Shown: positions 18,039 through 25,987 of the stretch, piece by piece
Numbering within the stretch: the first letter of the stretch is position 1
Layout of the letters: each line of letters starts with the position of its first letter
Assembly: GCA_964355675.1 (NCBI GenBank)
Contig: CAYHEC010000003.1
Location: 62,001-126,000, forward strand
DNA from: CAMBDS01 sp964355675
GTDB taxonomy: Bacteria; Electryoneota; AABM5-125-24; Hatepunaeales; Hatepunaeaceae
DNA: 64,000 nucleotides
Direction of reading: 5' to 3'
Program-made: the position numbers and the translations under genes
The notes under the pieces: model-generated
Databases searched by the model: none
The model's input: only the letters and a program-made list of their open reading frames with translations
What the model was told of the DNA's origin: nothing

Positions 18039-19532
18039 ATTAATACCCATAAACGCCGCCTTGCGGCGGTGATGTTCACCGACATTTACGGCTACTCCGC
18101 CAAGATGAGCCGGGACGAGAATGCGGCGCTTACCCTGCTGAAGGAGCACAACCGGCTCCTCAGCGAGGTTATCGAGCGGCATTCGGGCCGCGTCCTGAAA
18201 ACAATGGGCGACGCCTACTTTGCCGAGTTCGACGCCGCTTTCAGTGCGGTGGCTTGCGCGGTCGAGATTCAGACAGCGCTGAAGGAATACAATCAGGACA
18301 GGCCCGCCTACGACCGGATCGTGATTCGCATCGGATTGCATATTGGAGACGTTATCGTCGATGGCGAAGACCTTTACGGCGAAGGAGTCAACGTCGCGGC
18401 GAGGCTTCAGCCTCTGGCTGAGCCGGGTGGAATCTGCATGTCGCAGGCAGTTTATCAGGCGGTAAAGAGTCATACATCGCTGGAAGCAGTTCATCACGGG
18501 GAAGTGGAACTGAAGAACATCGTCGAGAAGTACGTCGTTTATAAAGTGCCATCGTTCGATCCACAGCAATCAGAGGGTGTTGCGAAAGTCGTCGAACGAC
18601 GGGTAGCAACGGATACGGAAAGAGACGTTGAACGGCGGGCGGCGCCGGGGGTGTTGAATTTCAAGGTGAAGAGCATTCAGAAATGGCCAACGGTGGGGCG
18701 GAGCCTTTTCTATCATATTACCAAATGGGCTGTTAGAGGCTATGCAGTCTTAGGATGTTTAGCAATAATGACCTTGATTGGTGGATATGCATCGCATTAC
18801 CAAAGGACCAACTCGCACTTTTGGTTGTCACCAGAGGAGATACCCTCTCCTGTCAATTTTGTTAAAAAGCTTAAAGAATCTTCAGACCCTGTTTCCCAAT
18901 ATATCCGTGAACATCTGTCAAACCTCTCACGTAAAAATTTGGAGGTAACTGATAGTGGCGTAGAAATTCCTCTTTCCACAATGATAGTGCTTACAGGCGA
19001 TGTGATTTCGATTGTGAACAGCAAAGAGCCTTGGTTTCTCCCTACCTATTTCGCAAGTCATCCTAAGGATTTATCTCAACAAAGTAAATTAACCGGTTCG
19101 AAAAAGCGTCTGGAAATTATTGAATTCAATCGCTCATTATTCATGAAGTTCTATGGCAACGACGTGAAGTTGTCGCATGAAAAATTCATAGTTGAAGGTT
19201 GGTGGCGTATCTTGAAGTGGGTGCTGCCGTCTATTCTGCTTTTGCTTTGTCTCCATTTAATGGCCTCGAAAATGAGCCTGAAAGTCAGCTTTTCAGACGC
19301 CCGCGATCTGGACAACGCTCTTTCCTATATTACAACCGAACTGGGCTATCCGCCCGGCGTGAAAGAACAGAGTGGAGTCAAGTTCAATCGTAAAGGATTA
19401 ATTCAGCGACTGGTTAAAGATTTTGGATCCCTGCGAGCAGTGGTTGATGGAAATCTGGCGCTCCTGACGGGGGATCGCTCCACAATCAGTAAGATTAGGC
19501 AATTATTGAAATTGCATCTTGAACAAACATAA
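18039..19532 (+). CDS. Class III adenylate/guanylate cyclase with membrane sensor region (copy 1)
   Basis: A cyclic-nucleotide cyclase with the catalytic domain at the N-terminus. The family start RRLAAVMFTDIYGYS lies upstream of the first standard start codon (GTG 18069), so the likely initiator is ATT at 18039, eight bases after GGAG. Metal-binding FTDI, the KTMGDAYFAEF loop and GLHIGDVIVDGEDLYG through NVAARLQPLA are intact; the Lys in KTMGD suggests ATP as substrate. A transmembrane helix (~218-242, counting from GTG 18069) is followed by a ~130-residue extracytoplasmic loop, a second helix (~377-399) and a cytoplasmic tail (MSLKVSFSDARDLDNALSYI). The first ~190 residues match the next gene; the sensor half does not. 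A CNBD protein at 46853 is a possible receiver. Confidence 0.88.
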   Translation: MNTHKRRLAAVMFTDIYGYSAKMSRDENAALTLLKEHNRLLSEVIERHSGRVLKTMGDAYFAEFDAAFSAVACAVEIQTALKEYNQDRPAYDRIVIRIGLHIGDVIVDGEDLYGEGVNVAARLQPLAEPGGICMSQAVYQAVKSHTSLEAVHHGEVELKNIVEKYVVYKVPSFDPQQSEGVAKVVERRVATDTERDVERRAAPGVLNFKVKSIQKWPTVGRSLFYHITKWAVRGYAVLGCLAIMTLIGGYASHYQRTNSHFWLSPEEIPSPVNFVKKLKESSDPVSQYIREHLSNLSRKNLEVTDSGVEIPLSTMIVLTGDVISIVNSKEPWFLPTYFASHPKDLSQQSKLTGSKKRLEIIEFNRSLFMKFYGNDVKLSHEKFIVEGWWRILKWVLPSILLLLCLHLMASKMSLKVSFSDARDLDNALSYITTELGYPPGVKEQSGVKFNRKGLIQRLVKDFGSLRAVVDGNLALLTGDRSTISKIRQLLKLHLEQT

Positions 19533-19536
19533 ATTA

Positions 19537-19589
19537 ACAGCCAGCGAGACGCTGGCGAAACCCGCCGCCGAGATGGCGGTGCTACGGAG
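19537..19589. repeat. Compound repeat with Shine-Dalgarno palindrome, copy 2
   Basis: A hairpin CAGCGAGACGCTGGCGAAAC is followed directly by the GCCGCCGAGATGGCGG palindrome and CTACGGAG. The same two-part order occurs at about 21581-21628. The GGAG serves the second cyclase gene. Confidence 0.75.
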
Positions 19590-19597
19590 AAACTACC

Positions 19598-21106
19598 ATT
19601 AATACCCATAAACGCCGCCTTGCGGCGGTGATGTTCACCGACATTTACGGCTACTCCGCCAAGATGAGCCGGGACGAGAATGCGGCGCTTACCCTGCTGA
19701 AGGAGCACAACCGGCTCCTCAGCGAGGTTATCGAGCGGCATTCGGGCCGCGTCCTGAAAACAATGGGCGACGCCTACTTTGCCGAGTTCGACGCCGCTTT
19801 CAGTGCGGTGGCTTGCGCGGTCGAGATTCAGACAGCGCTGAAGGAATACAATCAGGACAGGCCCGCCTACGACCGGATCGTGATTCGCATCGGATTGCAT
19901 ATTGGAGACGTTATCGTCGATGGCGAGGATCTCTACGGCGAAGGAGTCAACGTCGCGGCAAGGCTTCAGCCTCTGGCTGAGCCAGGTGGAATCTGCATGT
20001 CTCAAGCAGTTTATCAGGCGGTAAAAAGCCATACATCGCTGGAAGCAGTTCATCACGGAGAGGTGGAGCTGAAGAACATCGTCGAGAAGTATGTGGTTTA
20101 CAAAGTGCCATCGTTCGATCCACAGCAGATTGAGGGTGTAGCGAAAGTCGTCGAACGACGGATCGTCTCCGACACAACAGTGGAAGTCGAACGGCGGGCG
20201 GCGCCGGGGGTGTTGAATTTCAAGGTGAAGAGTGTTCAGAAATGGCCAACGGTTGGAAGAAGCAGATGGCTATACATTGCTAAATGGACGTTGATTTTTC
20301 TTTTTGCTCCATTCGCAATGCTACTTGCGATTTCGTTGTTACCTGAGACACCAAGGGTCGGTGGGTTTGAATATGTTATCTTTGGGCATCAGATCGACGA
20401 CCCGCGAGGATTCGTCAATAATTTTCGCACTCCAACTGATTCCCTGTCAGTATTTCTCAAATCGCAATTTCAATTCAGGGTTGTCAGGCAAATCGATGAA
20501 TACGACGGCGTTGGATACGTCTCAGACAATCTTTTAAAAGCGGTTTGTGTCGCGGTATCCGAATTAATAATGTCTCCGAATTTCTGGAATATTCCTGGAT
20601 TATACATTAATTCCCATACCAAGGCACTTTACGAGCAGGCATTGAGCGACTCAGTTGACAGTCATAGTGCATCAGAATATAATCACCAGCTATTTTGGAG
20701 TCACTACAGCCGCTATCTGGAAGATGTCACATTCTTACAATCCATGGTAAGTCAGTGGATTCAAAATTTGGAATCGTCCCAATGGTGGATTTTCAAATTT
20801 GCCAAAGCCATATTATTTATGTTGTTTCTATTCTTCGTCAGTTCCCCGACAAGTCTAAAAATTACTTTCCCTGACCTCCGGGATGTTGATCAGGGGGTTT
20901 CATTCCTAACCTCCGAAATGCGTTTCAGACGCAGACGCCAGGACACGCGAGGGATTCTTTTCCGGAGATGGGGATTCCTCGGTTCAATCTTTAAAAACCT
21001 CGGAGGGATGCGCGTCCGCGTTGAAGGCAACGCAATAATATTCACCAGCAGTAACATCGTAATCCAGAGAGCTAAGAAATTATTCAAATTGCACCTCGAA
21101 GCATAG
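19598..21106 (+). CDS. Class III adenylate/guanylate cyclase with membrane sensor region (copy 2)
   Basis: A tandem paralogue of the preceding gene. From the ribosome binding site through most of the catalytic domain the DNA is identical over about 345 bases by eye, then diverges gradually up to GVLNFKVKS and completely afterwards. Catalytic motifs FTDI, KTMGDAYFAEF and GLHIGDVIVDGEDLYG are intact, and the same ATT start is predicted at 19598. The sensor half has helices near residues 217-240 and 386-410 (counting from GTG 19628) enclosing a different ~145-residue loop, then a related tail (SLKITFPDLRDVDQGVSFL). The pair suggests one catalytic module attached to two signal inputs by recent duplication or gene conversion. 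Confidence 0.88.
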   Translation: MNTHKRRLAAVMFTDIYGYSAKMSRDENAALTLLKEHNRLLSEVIERHSGRVLKTMGDAYFAEFDAAFSAVACAVEIQTALKEYNQDRPAYDRIVIRIGLHIGDVIVDGEDLYGEGVNVAARLQPLAEPGGICMSQAVYQAVKSHTSLEAVHHGEVELKNIVEKYVVYKVPSFDPQQIEGVAKVVERRIVSDTTVEVERRAAPGVLNFKVKSVQKWPTVGRSRWLYIAKWTLIFLFAPFAMLLAISLLPETPRVGGFEYVIFGHQIDDPRGFVNNFRTPTDSLSVFLKSQFQFRVVRQIDEYDGVGYVSDNLLKAVCVAVSELIMSPNFWNIPGLYINSHTKALYEQALSDSVDSHSASEYNHQLFWSHYSRYLEDVTFLQSMVSQWIQNLESSQWWIFKFAKAILFMLFLFFVSSPTSLKITFPDLRDVDQGVSFLTSEMRFRRRRQDTRGILFRRWGFLGSIFKNLGGMRVRVEGNAIIFTSSNIVIQRAKKLFKLHLEA

Positions 21107-21123
21107 GAAGAAAGGGAATAACT

Positions 21124-21492
21124 ATGTCCAAAGTCTGTTACTTCGAACTCCAAGCCGACGATCCCGAACGGTCGCGGGAGTTCTACACCAAAGCCTTCGG
21201 GTGGAACTTCGCCGAGTCGCCGCTGGGAGCGAACTACTGGCAGTTCGAGGCCGGTCCCAAGGAAGAGTCTGGCGTCAACGGCGGCATGATGCGCCGCGAA
21301 TTCCCCGGGCAAGGTCATCTGATTACGATTACCGTCGATTCAGTGGACGACGCCATCGAGCGGATCAAAGCGGCAGGAGGGGAGATCATCCACGCCAAGC
21401 TTGCTATCACAGGGATCGGTTGGGCGGCTTACTTTAAGGATACTGAAGGTATTGCAGGGGGAATCTTTCAAGCTGACGCGGATGCAAAGTGA
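21124..21492 (+). CDS. VOC-family (glyoxalase/bleomycin-resistance-like) protein
   Basis: A 122-residue single vicinal-oxygen-chelate fold. It shows CYFELQADDPERSREFY and YTKAFGWNF at the N-terminus and AAYFKDTEGIAGGIFQ near the end, typical of small VOC proteins annotated as predicted enzymes related to lactoylglutathione lyase. Candidate metal ligands are limited (Glu in CYFELQA, His in GQGHLITI), so catalytic activity is not assured. A good ribosome binding site (AAGGGAATA) precedes the ATG. It may be read with the upstream cyclase, 17 bases away, but a functional link is not evident. Confidence 0.85.
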   Translation: MSKVCYFELQADDPERSREFYTKAFGWNFAESPLGANYWQFEAGPKEESGVNGGMMRREFPGQGHLITITVDSVDDAIERIKAAGGEIIHAKLAITGIGWAAYFKDTEGIAGGIFQADADAK

Positions 21493-21526
21493 GTGGGCAA
21501 GTGGGCAAGTGGGCAAGTGGGAAAGT
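21492..21526. repeat. GTGGGCAA tandem repeat at a stop codon
   Basis: About four units of the octamer GTGGGCAA begin at the stop codon of the VOC gene. Related GTGGGCAA/GAAAGT units follow the stop at 41105. Confidence 0.8.
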
Positions 21527-21601
21527 AAAACTGCCACGTTACGCTACGCTTGAAACGTGCCGTGAACAAAAGAGTCAACAGCTTTGATGCTGGCGAAACA
21601 T

Positions 21602-21628
21602 GCCGCTGAGATGGCGGCGTTACGGGAG
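21602..21628. repeat. Palindrome ending in a Shine-Dalgarno sequence, copy 3
   Basis: GCCGCTGAGATGGCGGC followed by GTTACGGGAG. The GGGAG lies six bases before the ATG of the FG-GAP lipoprotein gene. It is a variant of the copies at 18005 and 19564. Confidence 0.7.
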
Positions 21629-21633
21629 TGAAA

Positions 21634-24600
21634 ATGATTGGAAAGACAGTCGGGGGGGTGGCGCTGGTCTGCTTGCTGTTGGTGGCTTGCGCGTCGAACC
21701 GGGCGATGAACAACAAAACCGCCGCTGTCACCCGCGGGGGGGTGACAGAAGAAGTCGAAGATTCCGTCCGCACTCTCATCCGGCGAGGCATGACGACAGA
21801 AGCGCTCGAAGTTATCAGGCTATCGCCCGATCTGGACCAACTCAGCCGCGAAGTCCTAAGCGCTGAAGCCATTGAAAAGAGTTGCCATAATCTAAACACA
21901 GACTCTACCATGTCTTTAGCCGCGCGGTACGGAACAGCGGCGATCGCATGGGGTTTCGCGGCAAGAACGGCTCCCGACTCAACACGATTTGTTGTAAGAT
22001 ACTTCTCAACGGTTGCCCGGGCTGTAAAGGAGGACTCGACGTTAAATCCCCTGCCAATATTGGTCGAAAACAGTCAGCAATACGCTGACAGTCTGGCAAC
22101 CGGAACGAGCCTACAAGACCTCTACCTTGCCTACATGAGAGCCGCGATTTTCGGTGATACGTCTGTCACCGAGCGCGCCGACCGTCTGATCGAACTCTAC
22201 CCCGAATCCGACGAAGCAAATGATTTGATTGGCTCGCGCTTTTGGGACGGGATGTATCCGATCTGGACGAATGATTCGGCGAAAGTTCCTTATTTTCATG
22301 ATTTCATCCAGAAGTACTCGTCCAGCGATTGGGCGCAATATGCTCGGCGCAATCTGATCGCGTCGTACTTTGCGTTGAAGGATACGGTCTCGGCGGTGTC
22401 GGAGACGCATGTGATGGTGCATTTTGCTGGCGACAATCCGCTGGTGCTTGCTCAAGGAGTTGCCGCCTTGATGGACGTTGTCGGGCAGGAGGATACGGTG
22501 AAGGTTTGGGCGGAAAGAGCTTATGCCCTGCGAGATAAGCTCAGCCGACCGAGCTACTACTCACCGCCGGAATGGGCGCTGGTGGAGCAAGCGACGAGGG
22601 CGGGGTTTCCGCTGACGCTGGCGGGGCTGGCGTTGAAGGAAGCGGTAGCACCGGCGTCTCCGCCGGTCGATCCAATCCATCCCGCCGCAGAGGGCGCGGC
22701 TACCGACTCATTACTTGCCCTCGCTCGCCGCTACGCTGAAGAGTCGCTGTCTCTTGCTGTCTATGACATCGACGACAACAACACGCCTGCGCCGCAGTAC
22801 CTGATGTTGGGGCGGATCGCTCTCGCGGAAGGGGACTCCACCGAAGCCGCTGAGTGGTGGGTCGAATGTGCGAAGGAGGGCGATGTTTATAACCGGTTTG
22901 CGGGGAAGGCGGTTGATAGTTTGAAGGCGATGATAAGATTTAACACAGAGAACACAGAGAACACGGAGAGCACAGAGCGGGAAGTTCTGGAGTTTTGCAG
23001 GAAGGTTGCAAACTACAAGGGGATGACATTCGATCGGGTGACAAAAGAGGTTGGATTAGATAGTGCAAGAGGTTCGAGGGTGGCGTGGGGGGGGGATTAT
23101 CTTCTGGCAGGTGGTACATCATTGTTTGTTAAAGGTTCAGGCGCAACAAACGACAAAATATATTTTTATAACCTGACGAGTTGGGTTGAACTCAAGAGTG
23201 ATGGAGCCCATGGCGGAATTTGGGGAGACTACGATTCGGATGGAGATCTCGATCTGTTTTGTTTTTCTTCCGCTTCAAGTATTGCTAGATCTGAGAAACT
23301 TCTTCGATATTCAAGTCAAAGTGAAGAGATAATGCTACTGCCGGAAGATCCATTTGATTCAAGGGCTGCTCCACTACCAAAATTCTATGACGTGACGCCT
23401 AATTCCCCTTCCCTCCCCGACTCCTTCTCCACCGAAGCGGCCATCTGGTTCGACGCGAATGGCGACGGTCGCCTCGACCTCTACATCCCCGGCTACGAAC
23501 GCCCCGCCAAGGGAGCCGACGATCTCGGCAATGCATGGCCCAGCCGGTTGATGGTGCAGACCCCCCCCTACCCCCCCCTGCAATTAGCAGGGGGGGAAAG
23601 ATCCGCCGTCTTTCATGACTCGACGGAGGCGTTCGGGCTTGTCCCTAAGGATGGCAGGTGGTTCTGTGCGAGAAGTCCGGTCGCCTGCGACTTCGACCGG
23701 GACGGGGATCAGGATCTCTACGTTGGAAATTACCGGTTGCAGGAGAATCAGTTTTGGGTGAATAACAGCCGCTCTTCCGTCGCCCCCCCGCGGGCGACGG
23801 AAACAAAGACCGCCAACGACAGGGCGTCGGCGGAAGAACTTGCGCCCTCCCGCTTCTCCAATCTCGCCGCCAGATACGAAGTTGACGGCGAAGAAAAGGA
23901 CGGTTGGTACGGCCATACTATTGGCTGTGAGTGGGGGGACTTCGACGGAGACGGGGACTTCGACCTGATCGCCTGCAATTTGGCGCATCCGAGGTATATT
24001 GGTTTCAGCAATAGGACGATGCTCTACCGTAATGATGCAGTAGCGTCGACAATTGTCGACGCTACTGGCAAAGAGACTCCCTTCAAGAATGTTCAGCGCG
24101 AATGGGGCATCAAATACGAGGAGTGCCACTCCGAGCCCGTCTGGGGAGATTTCGATAACGACGGCGATCTCGATCTCTTCATCACTTGCGTCTATCCGAA
24201 CCGGAGGAGTTTTCTGTACGAGAACAAAGGCGATCACTTCGAGGACGTCACATTTCTGTCAGGCGTCCGCATGTTCAACGGCTGGGGTTGCGCGACCTCG
24301 GACTACGACAACGACGGCAGACTCGACCTTGCTGTTTGCGAAGGAGGCAAAGTCGAACTTTTTCGCAACACGACCAAGGAAGTCGGTAACTGGATCGAGA
24401 TAGCTCCCGACCGAACGCCGGGCGAGCATCTCGCGCAGATTGGTGGAATTGTCGAAATCGAATCCGGGGGACGCAAATTCATTCGCCAGTTCGAAGGCGG
24501 CAAAGGGGCAGGAAGTCAGAATAGCGGGACACTTCACTTTGGAATTGGAAAAGGGACTGTTTGCCAGATGACGGTCTCCAATCGCGCGAAGAGCATTCAC

Positions 24601-24669
24601 TTCAGTGATCTGCGCGCCAATCAGAAATTTGAGATTGGCAAAGAAAGCGTTGGGGTAGGGGTTCATTGA
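21634..24669 (+). CDS. Lipoprotein with FG-GAP/VCBS repeats and ASPIC/UnbV C-terminal domain
   Basis: A 1011-residue predicted lipoprotein (lipobox LLLVAC, lipidated Cys19). An N-terminal helical, TPR-like region (~40-440) is followed by six calcium-binding FG-GAP/VCBS blades with DxDxDGxxD loops (GDYDSDGDLDLF, FDANGDGRLDLY, FDRDGDQDLYV, GDFDGDGDFDLI, GDFDNDGDLDLF, YDNDGRLDLAV). An ASPIC/UnbV-type domain (NWIEIAPDRTPGE, then GGIVEIESGGRKF) closes the protein. Such proteins sit on the outer surface and are thought to bind ligands or other proteins. The ATG is preferred over a GTG two codons earlier because of spacing from GGGAG. The gene carries at least five palindromic inserts and one microsatellite in frame, mostly at domain boundaries and loops. 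Confidence 0.85.
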   Translation: MIGKTVGGVALVCLLLVACASNRAMNNKTAAVTRGGVTEEVEDSVRTLIRRGMTTEALEVIRLSPDLDQLSREVLSAEAIEKSCHNLNTDSTMSLAARYGTAAIAWGFAARTAPDSTRFVVRYFSTVARAVKEDSTLNPLPILVENSQQYADSLATGTSLQDLYLAYMRAAIFGDTSVTERADRLIELYPESDEANDLIGSRFWDGMYPIWTNDSAKVPYFHDFIQKYSSSDWAQYARRNLIASYFALKDTVSAVSETHVMVHFAGDNPLVLAQGVAALMDVVGQEDTVKVWAERAYALRDKLSRPSYYSPPEWALVEQATRAGFPLTLAGLALKEAVAPASPPVDPIHPAAEGAATDSLLALARRYAEESLSLAVYDIDDNNTPAPQYLMLGRIALAEGDSTEAAEWWVECAKEGDVYNRFAGKAVDSLKAMIRFNTENTENTESTEREVLEFCRKVANYKGMTFDRVTKEVGLDSARGSRVAWGGDYLLAGGTSLFVKGSGATNDKIYFYNLTSWVELKSDGAHGGIWGDYDSDGDLDLFCFSSASSIARSEKLLRYSSQSEEIMLLPEDPFDSRAAPLPKFYDVTPNSPSLPDSFSTEAAIWFDANGDGRLDLYIPGYERPAKGADDLGNAWPSRLMVQTPPYPPLQLAGGERSAVFHDSTEAFGLVPKDGRWFCARSPVACDFDRDGDQDLYVGNYRLQENQFWVNNSRSSVAPPRATETKTANDRASAEELAPSRFSNLAARYEVDGEEKDGWYGHTIGCEWGDFDGDGDFDLIACNLAHPRYIGFSNRTMLYRNDAVASTIVDATGKETPFKNVQREWGIKYEECHSEPVWGDFDNDGDLDLFITCVYPNRRSFLYENKGDHFEDVTFLSGVRMFNGWGCATSDYDNDGRLDLAVCEGGKVELFRNTTKEVGNWIEIAPDRTPGEHLAQIGGIVEIESGGRKFIRQFEGGKGAGSQNSGTLHFGIGKGTVCQMTVSNRAKSIHFSDLRANQKFEIGKESVGVGVH
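21725..21748. repeat. Palindrome inside lipoprotein CDS (1)
   Basis: Arm CTGTCACCC with loop, encoding AVTRGGVTE just after the lipobox linker. The palindrome is similar in style to intergenic GTCAC-type stems at 7246 and 41138. Confidence 0.75.
22650..22667. repeat. Palindrome inside lipoprotein CDS (2)
   Basis: ACCGGCG, TCTC, CGCCGGT. It is flanked by an outer inverted pair CGGTAGC (22643) and GCTACCG (22698), so a repeat of about 60 bases may be nested here. It encodes a Pro/Ala-rich low-complexity stretch between helical repeats. Confidence 0.65.
22942..22979. repeat. Microsatellite inside lipoprotein CDS
   Basis: AACACAGAG/AACACGGAG units encode NTENTENTESTE. The same nonamer type is found in non-coding DNA at 16302-16340, so a normally intergenic simple repeat is translated here, at the junction between the helical region and the first FG-GAP blade. 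Confidence 0.8.
23572..23596. repeat. Palindrome inside lipoprotein CDS (3)
   Basis: C7-TGC arm, AATTA loop and GCA-G7 arm, encoding PPLQLAGG between FG-GAP blades. The homopolymer runs make this a likely slippage or sequencing-error site. Confidence 0.75.
23775..23802. repeat. Palindrome inside lipoprotein CDS (4)
   Basis: Arm TTCCGTCGCCC around a short GC loop, encoding SSVAPPRATE. A weaker stem with GCGTCGGCGG, shared with the intergenic element at 24697, follows at 23810-23833. Confidence 0.75.
24038..24067. repeat. Perfect 30-base palindrome inside lipoprotein CDS (5)
   Basis: CAGTAGCGTCGACAA followed by its exact reverse complement, encoding AVASTIVDATG between the fourth and fifth FG-GAP blades. 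A perfect 30-base palindrome within a reading frame is not expected from coding constraint. Confidence 0.85.
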
Positions 24670-24997
24670 CGGGGAATAGGAACGAGGAAATGCATTTGCC
24701 GCCGACGACGGGGCGTCGGCGGAAGTATATGTTGCCGACCGCGGCGGGTCGGCAGTAGAGCACGTATAGGGCGGGTGACAGCGGAGAATATTCCAAAATC
24801 GAAAGAGTTGTTTCGAAACGCCCCAGAGTCGGTTTGGTGATTGTATCAGGCGATTAGATGTGCGATATTGAAGAGGCAACCGAAACAGTCAAAAGAGTGG
24901 CAATCTACAACCGGTTGCCCGAATCGATACTGGTCGCTTTAAAGAGCGGCTGGAAAGGCCTCCCGTAAATACTAACACTGACTCCAGGCCATAGCTA
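24670..24997. other. Intergenic region with two palindromes
   Basis: Two stems lie near the left side: 24697-24724 (arm CCGCCGACG) and 24733-24754 (arm TGCCGACC). The second family recurs at 59139 and is cut by the right window edge. A 36-codon frame at 24858-24968 (MCDIEEATETVKRV and onward) has no ribosome binding site and ends in repeat-like DNA, so it is not called. The rest holds the presumed promoter of the GGDEF gene, with no clear elements. Confidence 0.6.
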
Positions 24998-25942
24998 ATG
25001 AGCCAGAACGATACAAAATACTGCATTCTTGCCGCGGCGCCAAGTCTTTCTAAGAGCGGCTTAATCAAGATACTGGACGACGATCCGCATTATCAGATCC
25101 TACATACAACTACGTGGGCCGAAACGCTGAGAGCCGCGGCATCAGAACCGCTTGATCTTATTCTGATCGATGACGAACCGGGTGTGAACTCGCTACCGGA
25201 TCTGGTGACCAAAGCCAAAGGCAATAACGTCGATATTCCTATACTTGTCTTTCGCGACGGGCTGGTTGGAATGACTGATGACAAGATTTGGACGCTTGGC
25301 ATCGATGACTGTATTTTGGGGAATGTCAGGGCGTCGCAACTGCTTCATCACATTCAACGAGCGCTGAATGCGCGCGGTCTTGGTCGCAATAATGAAGAAT
25401 TGAAACGCGAAAATCTTCAATTATATCAACTTGCCATCACTGACAGCCTGACGAGGCTTGTCAATCGCCGTCATTTCATGGAACGGATGGGTACTGAATT
25501 TGCCCGAGCAAAACGGTTTAATGGAAAGCTCGGTTACATTATTTGTGACATCGATCATTTTAAGAATGTTAACGACACTTATGGCCACGGTGTTGGTGAT
25601 CGAGTTTTGCGGCAGGTATCATCGATACTGGCGGCTACGGTTCGAAGCATCGATACGGCAGGGAGGTATGGCGGTGAAGAATTCGTTCTGTTGCTACCAG
25701 AGACGGCAATCGAAGGAGTGCTTTATGTTGCCGAAAAGATCCGACGCACGGTCGATGCGTTTGATTTTACTCCGGGCGATCCCTCCGAACCGCCGGGACC
25801 TGCTCATATTACGATCAGCCTTGGAGTAGCGGCATATCCTGAAGTAAAAGTCGAAGCTCCCGAGGAACTATGCGAGCTTGCCGATCAGGCTTTATACCGT
25901 GCTAAGGAAGGTGGGCGAAACCGGGTCGAAACAGCGCACTGA
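24998..25942 (+). CDS. GGDEF diguanylate cyclase with receiver-like N-terminal domain
   Basis: Makes cyclic di-GMP. The N-terminal ~115 residues resemble a response-regulator receiver with an acidic pair in LILIDDEPG, but other receiver landmarks are weak, so phosphorylation is uncertain. A helical linker leads to a full GGDEF domain: DSLTRLVNRRHFMERM, DIDHFKNVNDTYGHGVGD and the active-site GGEEF at 225-229. An RSID motif lies exactly five residues before GGEEF and matches the inhibitory I-site (RxxD), so product feedback is expected. No EAL or HD-GYP partner is in the window. It stands alone between repeat-rich gaps. Confidence 0.92.
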   Translation: MSQNDTKYCILAAAPSLSKSGLIKILDDDPHYQILHTTTWAETLRAAASEPLDLILIDDEPGVNSLPDLVTKAKGNNVDIPILVFRDGLVGMTDDKIWTLGIDDCILGNVRASQLLHHIQRALNARGLGRNNEELKRENLQLYQLAITDSLTRLVNRRHFMERMGTEFARAKRFNGKLGYIICDIDHFKNVNDTYGHGVGDRVLRQVSSILAATVRSIDTAGRYGGEEFVLLLPETAIEGVLYVAEKIRRTVDAFDFTPGDPSEPPGPAHITISLGVAAYPEVKVEAPEELCELADQALYRAKEGGRNRVETAH

Positions 25943-25987
25943 GGCCTTAGTGGTGGTGGGGGCAGTCAGTTCTCTGAAAAACGGGCA

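Noticed and set aside
23584..24237. Long minus-strand frame inside the FG-GAP lipoprotein
   Set aside because: It is a shadow of the regular GAC/GGC codon pattern of the calcium-binding loops on the plus strand.
24858..24968. A 36-codon frame before the GGDEF gene
   Set aside because: No ribosome binding site, and its end falls in an AGAGCGGCT-type repeat; no similarity recognised.
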